This document shows, one piece after another, positions 54,488-63,109 of a stretch of DNA of 64,000 nucleotides. Source of the DNA: Halosaccharopolyspora lacisalsi (GTDB lineage: Bacteria; Actinomycetota; Actinomycetes; Mycobacteriales; Pseudonocardiaceae). The position numbers and the translations under genes were made by a program. The notes under the pieces are model-generated. The model saw nothing but the letters and a program-made list of their open reading frames with translations. It had not been told where the DNA came from and did not search any database. Within the stretch, counting starts at the first letter, position 1. The number at the start of each line of letters is the position of its first letter. Location of the stretch: contig NZ_JACGWZ010000005.1 in NCBI RefSeq assembly GCF_014137975.1, positions 186,001-250,000 on the forward strand. The letters are read 5' to 3'.

Positions 54488-54730
54488 ATGATGCGCCACC
54501 GCCGTGAGGACACGGGGTTCGAGCCCGCTGCCGAAGCCCCGCCCACCGATGTCGTCGAGCAGCACCAACCGACCGACCCGCTCGATCTCGCCGAGACCGG
54601 GACCTCTCCGGCCGCGCCCCTGGAGGCCGATCCCGCCGACGCCGCCGAACAGGACGAGATCGTCGCCTTCGACGACGAGCTCCGCACCGAGGGCTCCGCG
54701 ACCGGGTCCGGACCGGAAGGGCCCGTCTGA
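54488..54730 (+). CDS. Small acidic protein, unknown function
   Basis: An 80-residue, strongly acidic, Pro/Ala/Glu-rich protein (PTDVVEQHQPTDPLDLAETG, DAAEQDEIVAFDDELR). Likely disordered. GAAAGGAG lies 8 nt before two adjacent ATGs. No family recognised; small acidic proteins like this occur near stress genes in actinomycetes. Confidence 0.6.
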   Translation: MMRHRREDTGFEPAAEAPPTDVVEQHQPTDPLDLAETGTSPAAPLEADPADAAEQDEIVAFDDELRTEGSATGSGPEGPV

Positions 54731-54888
54731 GCCACCGGTCACCGGAAAGCGGTGAGTTCGAAGGTCACCGGCGTGCTCTTCTCGGCGGCGACGTCGGGGC
54801 TGCGGTGGCTGGACGATGTAGCGGAGTGATCGCCGGACTGCTCGGAAATCGTTGGACACGCCGCGGATTGCGCGGCGAGTATCCGTCG

Positions 54889-55473
54889 GTGACTGATGCA
54901 GCTGATCGCCGGGGACCGATCGCCCGGAGCCCGAAGCGTGTCCGCTTCGCCGTGCTGTCCGGCGAAACGATGTCCGCTCTGCTGGGTGGAGACCTGGCCG
55001 AAGCCGGTAGAACGGCCGGGATCGCGCTGCCCGAGTACTTCGCGACCGACAGAGCACGGTGGCTGTGGCGGTTTCGGCTCGATCAGATGGCCACCGATCC
55101 CGGCCGTGCGCGGTGGATGGCGCGGCAGGCGGTCGTCGGCGACGAGGGACTCGTCGTCGGGCACGCCGGATTTCACGGACCGCCCGACGAGGTCGGCGTG
55201 GTCGAGATCGGCTACTCCGTCGCTCCCGACTTCCGCCGCCGGGGCTACGCCCGGCCCGCACTGATCGAGTTGTTGCGGCGGGTCGCTGCCGAACCTGCGG
55301 TCAAGACCGTGCGGGCGGCGATCAGTCCCGACAATGTGGCCTCCCTGGCCACGATCTCGGGCTTCGGTTTCGCCGAGGTCGGAGAGCAGTGGGACGAGGA
55401 GGACGGCCTCGAACTCGCCTTCGAGGTCGTGTCCCCGGGCGGCGCGGGCTTCGGTTTCGCCGATCGTGCCTGA
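54889..55473 (+). CDS. GNAT acetyltransferase (RimJ/RimL-like)
   Basis: A GNAT-fold N-acetyltransferase of about 194 residues from GTG 54889; ATG 54970 is a shorter alternative and GTG 54826 a longer one. The acetyl-CoA loop is YSVAPDFRRRGYARPAL, and VRAAISPDNVASLATISGFGFAEVG is the typical C-terminal strand. It probably acetylates a ribosomal-protein N-terminus or a small molecule. 18 bp before the MaoC-like gene, so possibly co-transcribed. Confidence 0.85.
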   Translation: MTDAADRRGPIARSPKRVRFAVLSGETMSALLGGDLAEAGRTAGIALPEYFATDRARWLWRFRLDQMATDPGRARWMARQAVVGDEGLVVGHAGFHGPPDEVGVVEIGYSVAPDFRRRGYARPALIELLRRVAAEPAVKTVRAAISPDNVASLATISGFGFAEVGEQWDEEDGLELAFEVVSPGGAGFGFADRA

Positions 55474-55491
55474 ACCGGGAGAGGAGGAGCG

Positions 55492-56346
55492 GTGTCTGAC
55501 CTCGAAGCGTCACTGAAGGGGTGGGATCCCGACCCGGTGACCAGCAGCGATGCGCTGTCGCCCGACCCGGCCCTGGCGCTGGCGGCGGTGCTGGAGACGC
55601 CGCGGCCCTTCCTCGTCGACGGGGAGCTCCCCCCGCTGTGGCACTGGGTGTACTTCCTGGATTGGCCGGCGCACGGTGACCTCGGCGCGGACGGGCACCC
55701 CGCGCACGGACGTTTTCTCCCACCGGTTCCGAACCGGCGGCGCATGTTCGCGGGCGGGCGGCTGACGATCACCCGACCGCTCCGGGTGGACGGTGTCGCC
55801 GAACGGACCTCGTCGTTGTCGCACGTGGCCGTCAAACGCGGTCGCTCCGGGGAGATGGTCTTCGTTACGGTCCGCAGCGAGTTCCGGCAGGAGGGCGGCC
55901 TCCGGATGGTCGAGGAGCAGGACTACGTCTACCGCTCGGGGGAAAGCGAGACCAGGAGTTCGTACGCCACGGCGCCGCGGCAGTGGCCGGAGGCCGCGGC
56001 CGCCTGGCAGCAGCGTTTCACCGGCGACTCGGTGCGACTGTTCCGGTTCAGTGCCCTGACCGCCAACGCGCACCGCATTCACTACGACGAGCCGTACGCG
56101 CGCGAGGTCGAGCGCTATCCGGGACTGGTGGTGCACGGTCCGCTGCTGGCGATGCTGATGACCGAACTGGCACGCCGGAATCGTGCCGAGTCGCCGATCT
56201 CGACGGTGGATTACCGGCTGCGCCGTCCCGTGTTCGCCGGAACACCCACCCTGGTGACCGGTACTCCTGACGAGGACTCCGCCGAGATGACCGTGCTGTC
56301 CGCTCCGGACACGGTCGTCGCGCAGGCGAAGGTGGGTTTCGCCTGA
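55492..56346 (+). CDS. HTD2-like hydratase (double hot-dog)
   Basis: A 284-residue protein with an N-terminal FAS1-like dehydratase domain (about 5-130: PLWHWVYFLDW, RRMFAGGRLTI) and a C-terminal MaoC-like hot dog (about 165-284: SALTANAHRIHYDEPYA, YPGLVVHGPLLAMLM). This is the mesaconyl-C4-CoA hydratase/HTD2 type. AHRIHYD carries the catalytic His/Asp. GTG 55492 has GAGAGGAGG upstream. The physiological CoA substrate is not indicated by neighbours. Confidence 0.9.
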   Translation: MSDLEASLKGWDPDPVTSSDALSPDPALALAAVLETPRPFLVDGELPPLWHWVYFLDWPAHGDLGADGHPAHGRFLPPVPNRRRMFAGGRLTITRPLRVDGVAERTSSLSHVAVKRGRSGEMVFVTVRSEFRQEGGLRMVEEQDYVYRSGESETRSSYATAPRQWPEAAAAWQQRFTGDSVRLFRFSALTANAHRIHYDEPYAREVERYPGLVVHGPLLAMLMTELARRNRAESPISTVDYRLRRPVFAGTPTLVTGTPDEDSAEMTVLSAPDTVVAQAKVGFA

Positions 56347-56349
56347 CCG

Positions 56350-56598
56350 TCAGGTCGGGAAGTCCTCGAACCCTCCGTGGAAGGTGGCCGCGCGCTGGGC
56401 GGCCTGCTCCCGCTGCCGCCAACGTCGTGCGATCTCGACGGCTCCGTCCCGTTCGGCACGCTCGGCACCCCAGCGGGCCAGGGTGGCGCACTCGTCCCAC
56501 AGGCGTACTCGCTCGACGACGTCGGTCTGCGCGGTGGCCTGGTCCGCCACGTGGTGATAACTCGCTTCCAGCTGCGTGCACCATTCCGGACGTGTCAT
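56350..56598 (-). CDS. 82-residue helical protein, unknown function
   Basis: Begins MTRPEWCTQLEASYHHVAD and is almost entirely helical and charged (VVERVRLWDECATLARWGAERAERD, ARRWRQREQAAQRAA). GGAG precedes the ATG. The stop lies 4 bp from the stop of the convergent HTD2-like gene. No family recognised. Confidence 0.6.
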   Translation of the reverse strand: MTRPEWCTQLEASYHHVADQATAQTDVVERVRLWDECATLARWGAERAERDGAVEIARRWRQREQAAQRAATFHGGFEDFPT

Positions 56599-56703
56599 CG
56601 TCGTCTGCTCCCGTCCGCGTGTCCTCGGCGGTGAACCGGGCACCGCCGCGCCACGATTATCGAACTTGCGTTCGATTAGCGTGGAAGCATCGACACGTCG
56701 CAG

Positions 56704-56985
56704 TCAAGAATTTTCCGAGTCCATCCCTCGAACGAGGTAATTTCCCGAGAAGCGGACGAAGAACACACCCGCTCGCTGCGACGCCCCGACTTCGTGTCGT
56801 CGGTTTTCCCGACCTTCCGACCGGTGCTCGCGTAGCGCTCGCCGCGCGTGTCGGGCGCAGTGTTCGGCCAGGGCCATGATGGTGGGGGCGGTGTCGGCGG
56901 CGGGCAGGGTCGGCATGGCGGAGGTGTCGATGACGTGCAGACCTTCGACGCCGTGAACGGCCCCGGCCGGTGATACCACCGCTCG
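56704..56985 (-). pseudogene. GMC oxidoreductase C-terminal remnant
   Basis: The minus strand encodes only the last part of a GMC flavoenzyme: VHGVEGLHVIDTSAMPTLPAADTAPTIMALAEHCA, the FAD-binding end of the family (divided here into its conserved blocks HGVEGLHVIDTS and PAADTAPTIMALAE). The rest of the roughly 500-residue enzyme is missing. The tail after it is not conserved. A truncated relic between a helical small gene and a GNAT gene. Confidence 0.75.
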
Positions 56986-57050
56986 CGGACTGGTAACCGC
57001 TGACGGTCTGCCGCACCATCTCGGCGAGCCCTTCGAACGGAGGAGAGCCG

Positions 57051-57806
57051 GTGCTGGTCGACCCGGAGACGGTGCAAGGTCTGCAGGAGCGAGTGGGCAG
57101 GGCGCTGCCCGCCGAGCACGTCGAGTACGTCGGTGACTGGTGGCTGCGCCGTTCGGTGAGCTCCTCCTGGTGGGTGGGAACGGTGCTGCCGCACGGCTCG
57201 GCCGGTCGCGAGGAGCTGATGGGCGGGATCGCGGTGGCCGAGAGGTTCTACGCGGACTTCGGGGTGGCGACGAGGTTCCAGATCAGTCCGGGTGCGTGCC
57301 CGGGCGACCTCGATCCGGTCCTGGCGGAGCGCGGCTACCGTCGCCACAGTCCGATGTCACTGCGTACGGCCTCACCCGAGGAGGTCCGGGCGCGGGCACG
57401 ACCGGGAGGGCTGAGGATCCAGCTGAACGAAGTCCCGACGACGGCGTGGTTCGACGTCTGGTACGCCGTCGGCGGCCGTGGCAGCGATCCCCGGGCCGAG
57501 TGGGACATGCTCCGCCGGGTGGATCGACCGAGCGTGTACGCCAGTGCGCTGCGCGGAGACGAGGTCGTTGCGGTGGGCCGCTCGGTCGTCGACGACGGTT
57601 GGGCGGGAGTGTTCAGCATGGCGACCCTCCCGCGGGCACGGGGTGAGGGCGCGGCCCGCGACGTGCTGGTCTCCCTGGCCGACTGGGCGAGCAGCCGAGG
57701 AGCGGACGGCATGTACCTCCAGGTCGACGGCGGCAACGACCCGGCGCTGCGCCTCTACGGCAGCACGGGGTTCACCGAGGTGTGCGGCTACCACTACCGC
57801 GGCTGA
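57051..57806 (+). CDS. GNAT-family acetyltransferase
   Basis: A 251-residue protein with a C-terminal GNAT domain (about 130-250): YASALRGDEVVAVGRSVVDDGWAGVFSMATLPRARGEGAARDVL contains the acetyl-CoA loop RARGEGAA, and LQVDGGNDPALRLYGSTGFTEV is the terminal strand. The N-terminal half (WWLRRSVSSSWWVGTVLPHG) resembles the extra domain of two-domain GNATs. GTG 57051 has GGAGGAGA upstream. Substrate unknown. Confidence 0.88.
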   Translation: MLVDPETVQGLQERVGRALPAEHVEYVGDWWLRRSVSSSWWVGTVLPHGSAGREELMGGIAVAERFYADFGVATRFQISPGACPGDLDPVLAERGYRRHSPMSLRTASPEEVRARARPGGLRIQLNEVPTTAWFDVWYAVGGRGSDPRAEWDMLRRVDRPSVYASALRGDEVVAVGRSVVDDGWAGVFSMATLPRARGEGAARDVLVSLADWASSRGADGMYLQVDGGNDPALRLYGSTGFTEVCGYHYRG

Positions 57807-58471
57807 GGGGCCTCGGTGGCCTCGGACAGGGGCGTGTCGTCCAGGGCGTTGATCAGCTCCGGAAGGGATTCGAACACGGTGTCGGCGCCCGCGTCGGTGA
57901 GTTCGGCGACGGAGAAACCGCCGGTCCGCACGGCCACGGTCGGTACGTCGAGCTTCGCGGCGGCGCGGCAGTCCCACACCGAGTCGCCGACGAGGACGGC
58001 CGAGGTTCCTCCGACCTTGGCCAGCGCGGCGTGGATCAGGTCGGGGGCCGGTTTGGTGCGCTCGACGTCGTCCGAGGTGACCCGCGCGTCGGCGACGCTG
58101 TGAGCCTCGATCAGCGAGAGGGAGCGCTCGGCGTGGGCGCTCAACCCCGAGGTGGCCAGCGCGAGGCGAAAACCCCGGCTCCTGACGTCGGCGAGGAGGC
58201 GGTGCGCGTCTCCGAGCGGACGGACTTCGGCGAGGAGAGCGTCGAACTCGTCCGTGTGCGCCGCCCGGAGCGCGGAACCGTGTTCGCGTTCGATCCGGTC
58301 ACCGGCGACGTGGGACACCAGTTGGTCCCCACCCATGCCGACCGCCCGGTGGAGGTGCCAGATCGGCAGGGTGATGTCGAAGCGGCGGAAGGCGCGGAAC
58401 CAGGCCAGGGCGTGGTGGTAGTTGGTGTCGACGAGCGTTCCGTCGACGTCGAAGATCGCGGTGTCGGGCAC
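57794..58471 (-). CDS. HAD-superfamily phosphatase (GmhB/Gph-like)
   Basis: A 225-residue haloacid-dehalogenase hydrolase. Motif I FDVDGTLVDTNY, motif II ALATSGLS, motif III/IV KPAPDLIHAAL and VLVGDSVWDCRAA. A helical cap lies at about 20-90. Phosphoglycolate phosphatase/beta-phosphoglucomutase type. GTG 58471; ends overlap the convergent GNAT gene by 13 bp. Confidence 0.93.
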   Translation of the reverse strand: MPDTAIFDVDGTLVDTNYHHALAWFRAFRRFDITLPIWHLHRAVGMGGDQLVSHVAGDRIEREHGSALRAAHTDEFDALLAEVRPLGDAHRLLADVRSRGFRLALATSGLSAHAERSLSLIEAHSVADARVTSDDVERTKPAPDLIHAALAKVGGTSAVLVGDSVWDCRAAAKLDVPTVAVRTGGFSVAELTDAGADTVFESLPELINALDDTPLSEATEAPQPR

Positions 58472-58640
58472 GGGAGCCTCCGGCGCGGGCGAAGCTTCGC
58501 ACTTTCGGCCAGCGTATCCGTTCCGCTGCCGGTGCGCAGGTACGTGGGAGCGCCAAAGCACGGCGGTTCTTCCCGATCCCCGGGCGAGTCGTGGGTTCGC
58601 GAAGTGGTCGGTCGCGGAGGACCGACGTAGGCTCGCACGT

Positions 58641-59705
58641 GTGAGCGAGACTTCCAAGACCGCACCGAGCACCGAAAGCACCGAGCGCGGCCAGGACGGG
58701 GACCACTCGGCCAGGGGTGGGGAGTACACCCGCGACACCAACTACATCGCGACCCGTGTCACAGCCGACGGGCGCGACGGCTTTCCCGTCGAGCCCGGCC
58801 GGTACCGGCTGATCGCCGCGCGGGCCTGCCCGTGGGCGAACCGGGCGGTCATCGTTCGGCGGTTGCTCGGGCTGGAGGACGCGATCTCGCTCGGCCTCGC
58901 GGGTCCGACGCACGACTCCCGGTCGTGGACGTTCGACCTCGATCCCGGTGGGCGCGACCCGGTCCTGGGGATCGAGCGCCTGCGGGAGGCGTACTTCCGG
59001 CGCGACCCGAACTACTCGCGGGGGATCACGGTCCCCGCGCTCGTGGACACCGCGACGGGCGCGGTGGCGACGAACGACTTCGCGCAGCTCACGATCGACC
59101 TGTCGGAGCAGTGGAGCGACCATCAGCGCGAGGGTGCTCCCGACCTGCTGCCCGCCGAGCACCGGGACGAGATCGACGCGATCAACCAGCGCGTGTTCAC
59201 CGAGGTGAACAACGGCGTGTACCGGTGCGGCTTCGCGGGGGGCCAGGCCGCCCACGAGGAGGCGTACGAGCGCCTGTGGACCGCGCTCGACTGGCTGGAG
59301 GAGCGCCTGAGCGACCGGCGCTACCTCGTCGGCGACTCGATCACGGAGGCCGACGTGCGCCTGTTCCCCACCCTGGTGCGCTTCGACGCCGTCTACCACG
59401 GGCACTTCAAGTGCAACCGCAACAAGCTCACGGAGCTGCCCGCGCTGTGGGCGTACGCGCGGGACCTGTTCCAGACCCCCGGATTCGGGGACACGGTGGA
59501 CTTCCAGCAGATCAAGGAGCACTACTACCTCGTCCACCGCGACATCAATCCCACCGGGATCGTTCCCGTCGGACCCGACCTGTCCGGATGGGTCGCACCG
59601 CACGGGCGCGAGGCGCTCGGCGGACGACCGTTCGGGCACGGCACACCACCCGGCCCCGTCAACGAGAACGAGCGGGTGGAGCCGGCGCACACTCCGCTGC
59701 CCTGA
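58641..59705 (+). CDS. Glutathionyl-hydroquinone reductase-like (Xi-class GST)
   Basis: A 354-residue Xi-class GST/YqjG-ECM4 family protein. The active-site Cys is in RYRLIAARACPWANRAVIVRRLLGL (core ACPWANR); conserved NYSRGITVPALVD, FAQLTIDLSEQW, NNGVYRCGFAGGQAAHEEAY and LFPTLVRFDAVYHGHFKCN. In actinobacteria, which use mycothiol, the thiol partner is probably mycothiol. TAGGCT at 58628-58633 lies just before GTG 58641, suggesting a leaderless transcript. It reduces thiol-quinone conjugates. Confidence 0.93.
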   Translation: MSETSKTAPSTESTERGQDGDHSARGGEYTRDTNYIATRVTADGRDGFPVEPGRYRLIAARACPWANRAVIVRRLLGLEDAISLGLAGPTHDSRSWTFDLDPGGRDPVLGIERLREAYFRRDPNYSRGITVPALVDTATGAVATNDFAQLTIDLSEQWSDHQREGAPDLLPAEHRDEIDAINQRVFTEVNNGVYRCGFAGGQAAHEEAYERLWTALDWLEERLSDRRYLVGDSITEADVRLFPTLVRFDAVYHGHFKCNRNKLTELPALWAYARDLFQTPGFGDTVDFQQIKEHYYLVHRDINPTGIVPVGPDLSGWVAPHGREALGGRPFGHGTPPGPVNENERVEPAHTPLP

Positions 59706-59790
59706 TCGGATCGCGCCTTCCCTGCGGGCTGCCACGGCGTGTGCCAGTGTGCCGGAGAGGTGTTTCGTTCCTGGTCAGGAAGGCGATGTG

Positions 59791-60450
59791 ATGCGTCGAG
59801 CTCCCTTGTCCGGTTTGCGGCGGGCCGTGGGCCCGCCGCGGCGGCAACCACGTCCCCTGCGGATCCCGCACCGCGCCGTCGACGTCGAGAGCGCGACGCT
59901 GCGCTACCTGCTGTACGGACTGCTGCCGGCCTGGTTCGTTCCGGCGGTGCTGGACTGGTACCAGCACCGACGCACCGACATCGAGCACACGGCGGGCACG
60001 CGGGAGTCCCTGATCCACGCGCTGATGATGACCGAGGTCGGCGTCCCGGTCATGGTGGCCCTGACCTGCGAGATCAACCCGCTGGTGCTGACGCTGATCG
60101 CGGCCGCGATCGCGGCCCACGAGGCCACGGCCCTGTGGGACGTGTCCACGGCGGTCGACAGCGGACGCGACGTGCGTCCGTGGGAGCAGCACATCCACAG
60201 CTTCCTGGAGTCGATGCCGTTCATGACGAGTTCGGCGTTGCTGTGCCTGCACTGGGAGCAGGTGCGGGCGCTGCTGGAGCAGGCCGATCACCCGCGGGCC
60301 TGGCACCTGCGGTGGAAGGCCCGTCCGCTGCCGAAGGGATATCTCGCCGCGGTCGGCGCGGCCATCACCTCGGCCATCGTCCTGCCCTACGGTGAGGAAC
60401 TCCAGCGCTGCCTCAAAGCCTCCCGAAGCCCACGTCCGGTCCCGGCATAA
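59791..60450 (+). CDS. Membrane protein with conserved His/Glu, unknown
   Basis: A 219-residue protein with TM helices near 40-60 (YLLYGLLPAWFVPAVLDWY), 78-115 (two, ALMMTEVGVPVMVALTCEI, LVLTLIAAAIAAHEATALW) and a weaker one near 145-165. DWYQHRRTDIEHT, AHEATALWD and EQHIHSFLESMPF place several His/Glu by the membrane face, as in metal-dependent membrane hydroxylases or desaturase-like proteins. That resemblance is only suggestive. AGGAAGG lies upstream. Confidence 0.72.
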   Translation: MRRAPLSGLRRAVGPPRRQPRPLRIPHRAVDVESATLRYLLYGLLPAWFVPAVLDWYQHRRTDIEHTAGTRESLIHALMMTEVGVPVMVALTCEINPLVLTLIAAAIAAHEATALWDVSTAVDSGRDVRPWEQHIHSFLESMPFMTSSALLCLHWEQVRALLEQADHPRAWHLRWKARPLPKGYLAAVGAAITSAIVLPYGEELQRCLKASRSPRPVPA

Positions 60451-60617
60451 CCCGCGACCGGCGCCGCCTCGGCGCGTCCCCGGGTGGTGCGGCCGTGACG
60501 CATCCCCGATACGGATCTCCGAAAACCAGCCCCTGTGGGGGTGCCGGGCGCGATAGCCTTCCCCGGGAGATCAATCCTGCGGGGAGAGGACCGCGCCGAC
60601 GGCATGGGAGTGAGAGC

Positions 60618-61427
60618 GTGACCGAGTTTTCCGGTGGGCCGGAGCTGATATCCGACGGGGAGGCACCCGCCACCGCCACCGCGTTGCGGTTGTCCGGGTT
60701 GTACAAGGTGTTCGGTTCCACGACGGCCGTGGATCACGTGAACCTGGAGGTGCCGAGCGGCTCGTTCTTCGGGCTCGTCGGCCCGAACGGTGCGGGAAAG
60801 ACCACCGCGCTGTCCATGGCCGTAGGACTGCTGCGCCCCGACGGGGGCCGTGCCTCGATCTTCGATCACGACGTGTGGACGGACCCCACGCGGGCGAAGT
60901 CGTTGATCGGCGTGCTGCCGGACGGGCTCTCGGTGCCGGAACGGTTGACCGGCCGCGAGCTGCTGACCTACACCGGGCGGTTGCACGGTCTCCCCACGAG
61001 CGTCGTGACCCAGCGCGCCCAGGAACTGCTGAGCGTGCTGGAGCTCACCGACGCCGAGCGCACGATGATCATCGATTACTCGGCCGGGATGCGCAAGAAG
61101 ATCGGGCTGGCGATGGCGCTGCTGCACGGTCCGCGGTTGCTGGTCCTCGACGAGCCCTTCGAGGCCGTCGACCCGGTCTCGGCGAGCACCATCCGCACCA
61201 TCCTGGGGCGCTTCGTCGAGTCGGGGGGTGCCGTCGTGCTCTCCAGTCACGTGATGGCGCTGGTGGAGCAGCTGTGCACGCACGTCGCCGTGATCACCCA
61301 GGGGCGGGTCATGGCCGCCGGTGACGTCGATTCGGTGCGCGGGCAGCAGAGCCTGGAGCAGGCGTTCATGCACATCGTCGGTGGCGGCACCGGCGGCGGG
61401 GAGGGACTGTCGTGGCTGGCGTCCTGA
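60618..61427 (+). CDS. ABC transporter ATP-binding protein
   Basis: A 269-residue ATPase: Walker A GLVGPNGAGKTTAL, Q-loop region LIGVLPDGLSVPERLT, signature YSAGMRKKIGLAMAL, Walker B LLVLDEPFEAVD and switch His SSHVM. Export type (ABC-2 related). GTG 60618 follows GGGAGTGAG. Its end overlaps the permease start by 16 bp, so both form one transporter. Confidence 0.95.
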   Translation: MTEFSGGPELISDGEAPATATALRLSGLYKVFGSTTAVDHVNLEVPSGSFFGLVGPNGAGKTTALSMAVGLLRPDGGRASIFDHDVWTDPTRAKSLIGVLPDGLSVPERLTGRELLTYTGRLHGLPTSVVTQRAQELLSVLELTDAERTMIIDYSAGMRKKIGLAMALLHGPRLLVLDEPFEAVDPVSASTIRTILGRFVESGGAVVLSSHVMALVEQLCTHVAVITQGRVMAAGDVDSVRGQQSLEQAFMHIVGGGTGGGEGLSWLAS

Positions 61428-63013
61428 TCGCGATGAAGCTGCGCGTGCTCAGCCACTCGCTGCGCGGCGGTGCGCAGGTGGTGCCGCTGGTGCTGGGGGC
61501 CGTGTTCGGACTGATGCTGGCGCTGGTGAGCCTGTTGAGCGGGCTGGTCGAGTTCGTGCGGCCCGGTGCCGCGGTCGACCTGCTGTCCGCGCTGTTCGCG
61601 GTGTGGCTGATCGGCTGGGTGCTCGGTCCACTGGTGAGCGGTGGCGCGGACGATACGCTGCGCGCCGAGCACTTCAAGCTGCTGCCGATACCGCCGCGCG
61701 GACTCGCCCTCGGCTTGTTGGCCGCGAGCTTCGTCGGCGTTCCGGCGGTGGTGACGCTGCTCGCGTTCTCGGGCATGGTGGTCTACGGCGCGCAGCTCGG
61801 TGGGTTGCCGGCGCTGGTCGGTGCCGTGTTCGCCGTCCTGCTGCTGTTCGGCGTCGTGCTGCTGTCCCGGGTGCTGCTCGGCGCCGTCGGCGCGCTGATG
61901 AGCTCGCGCCGGGGCCGCGATCTCGGCATCATCATGGTGACACTGCTGGCCTTCTCCGGAGTGGCGTTCAACTACGCGGCGAACACCCTCGCTCCCGCCG
62001 TCATCGAAGGTCGAGCCACCGGGCTGATAAGCGTGTTGCACGCATTGCCGAGCGGCTGGGGGCCGGTCGCGGTGCGCGCGGCGGCCGCGGGGAACTGGAT
62101 CCTGGTGTTCGGCTTGGGACTCGGCCTCGTGGCGTTGATCGCGGTGCTGCTCGCGCTCTACGGGAAGCTGCTGACCCGCCGCACCACCGTCGCGGTCTCC
62201 TCCGGAAGCGGACCGAGCCGCACCGAGTCGCGCCGTGGGGCGCTCCGCGGTCTGTTGCCCGACACGCCGATCGGTGCGGTCACGGGCAAGGAGCTGCGAC
62301 TGTGGTGGAGGGACAGCAGGCGCAGGATGATGCTGATCACCGGTGTCATCATCGGTGTGGTCATCATCGTCACGCCACGGATGAGCGCTCCGGAGTCCCA
62401 GTCCGGCGGTGCCGGGATGCTGCCCTACCTGGCGCTGTTCGTCGTGGCCTTCTGCTGCTTGCAGGCCGGCAATCTCTACGGTTTCGACGGCAGCGCGTTC
62501 TGGCACACGCTGTCCGTTCCGGGTGCGGTGCGGGCCGACGTGCGGGGTCGTCAGCTCGCGTGGTTGCTGGTCATCGGCCCGCTCGCCGTCCTGCTGGCCG
62601 TCGCGCTGCCGCTGATCACGGGTAGTCCCGGGGCGCTGGTGTGGATGTTCGGGCTGTTGCCGGTGCTGCTGGGCGCGGGGTCCGGGCTGGTGCTGCTGAT
62701 GAGCGTGTTCGCCGCGTTCCCGATGCCCGATCAGCGCAAGAACTCCAATCCGCTCTCGGCGGGTGGTCGTCCCGGTTGCGCGCGGGGAGCTCTGCAGCTG
62801 GCCATGGGTGGTCTGCTCGTGCTCGTCGCGGTTCCCCCGGCCGCGCTGTTGATCGCGGGCACCGTCACCGACAGCGCGTTGCTGCGCTGGCTGGCGGTGC
62901 CGGTGGGGTTGGCCGTCGGCGCCGCCACGAGCTGGTGGTGGGGCGGGCTGGCGATCAACCGCTTGCGGGCGCGCGGCCCCGAGCTGCTCGCCGAAGTCGG
63001 CAAGACGCTCTGA
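61412..63013 (+). CDS. ABC transporter permease, ABC-2-like
   Basis: A 533-residue permease with about 12 TM helices and no ATPase. ALSEHFKLLPIPP-type RAEHFKLLPIPPRGLALGLLAA and KELRLWWRDSRRRMMLITGVIIG are typical of the large actinobacterial two-component exporters. GTG 61412 has GGGAGG 5 nt upstream and overlaps the ATPase gene. Substrate unknown; lipid or antibiotic export is usual for the type. Confidence 0.9.
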   Translation: MAGVLIAMKLRVLSHSLRGGAQVVPLVLGAVFGLMLALVSLLSGLVEFVRPGAAVDLLSALFAVWLIGWVLGPLVSGGADDTLRAEHFKLLPIPPRGLALGLLAASFVGVPAVVTLLAFSGMVVYGAQLGGLPALVGAVFAVLLLFGVVLLSRVLLGAVGALMSSRRGRDLGIIMVTLLAFSGVAFNYAANTLAPAVIEGRATGLISVLHALPSGWGPVAVRAAAAGNWILVFGLGLGLVALIAVLLALYGKLLTRRTTVAVSSGSGPSRTESRRGALRGLLPDTPIGAVTGKELRLWWRDSRRRMMLITGVIIGVVIIVTPRMSAPESQSGGAGMLPYLALFVVAFCCLQAGNLYGFDGSAFWHTLSVPGAVRADVRGRQLAWLLVIGPLAVLLAVALPLITGSPGALVWMFGLLPVLLGAGSGLVLLMSVFAAFPMPDQRKNSNPLSAGGRPGCARGALQLAMGGLLVLVAVPPAALLIAGTVTDSALLRWLAVPVGLAVGAATSWWWGGLAINRLRARGPELLAEVGKTL

Positions 63014-63109
63014 CCGGGGATTTCGGGCCGGGTCGTGGTCGTCGGCTCGGTGGCACCGTGGCTCCGGCCGAACACCGCGACAGGACGACATCGGTGTGGC
63101 CGATGCGCC

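Noticed and set aside
54210-54491. Plus-strand frame with a short coiled-coil-like helix
   Set aside because: Poor start context and an Arg-rich non-conserved tail; not distinguishable from chance.
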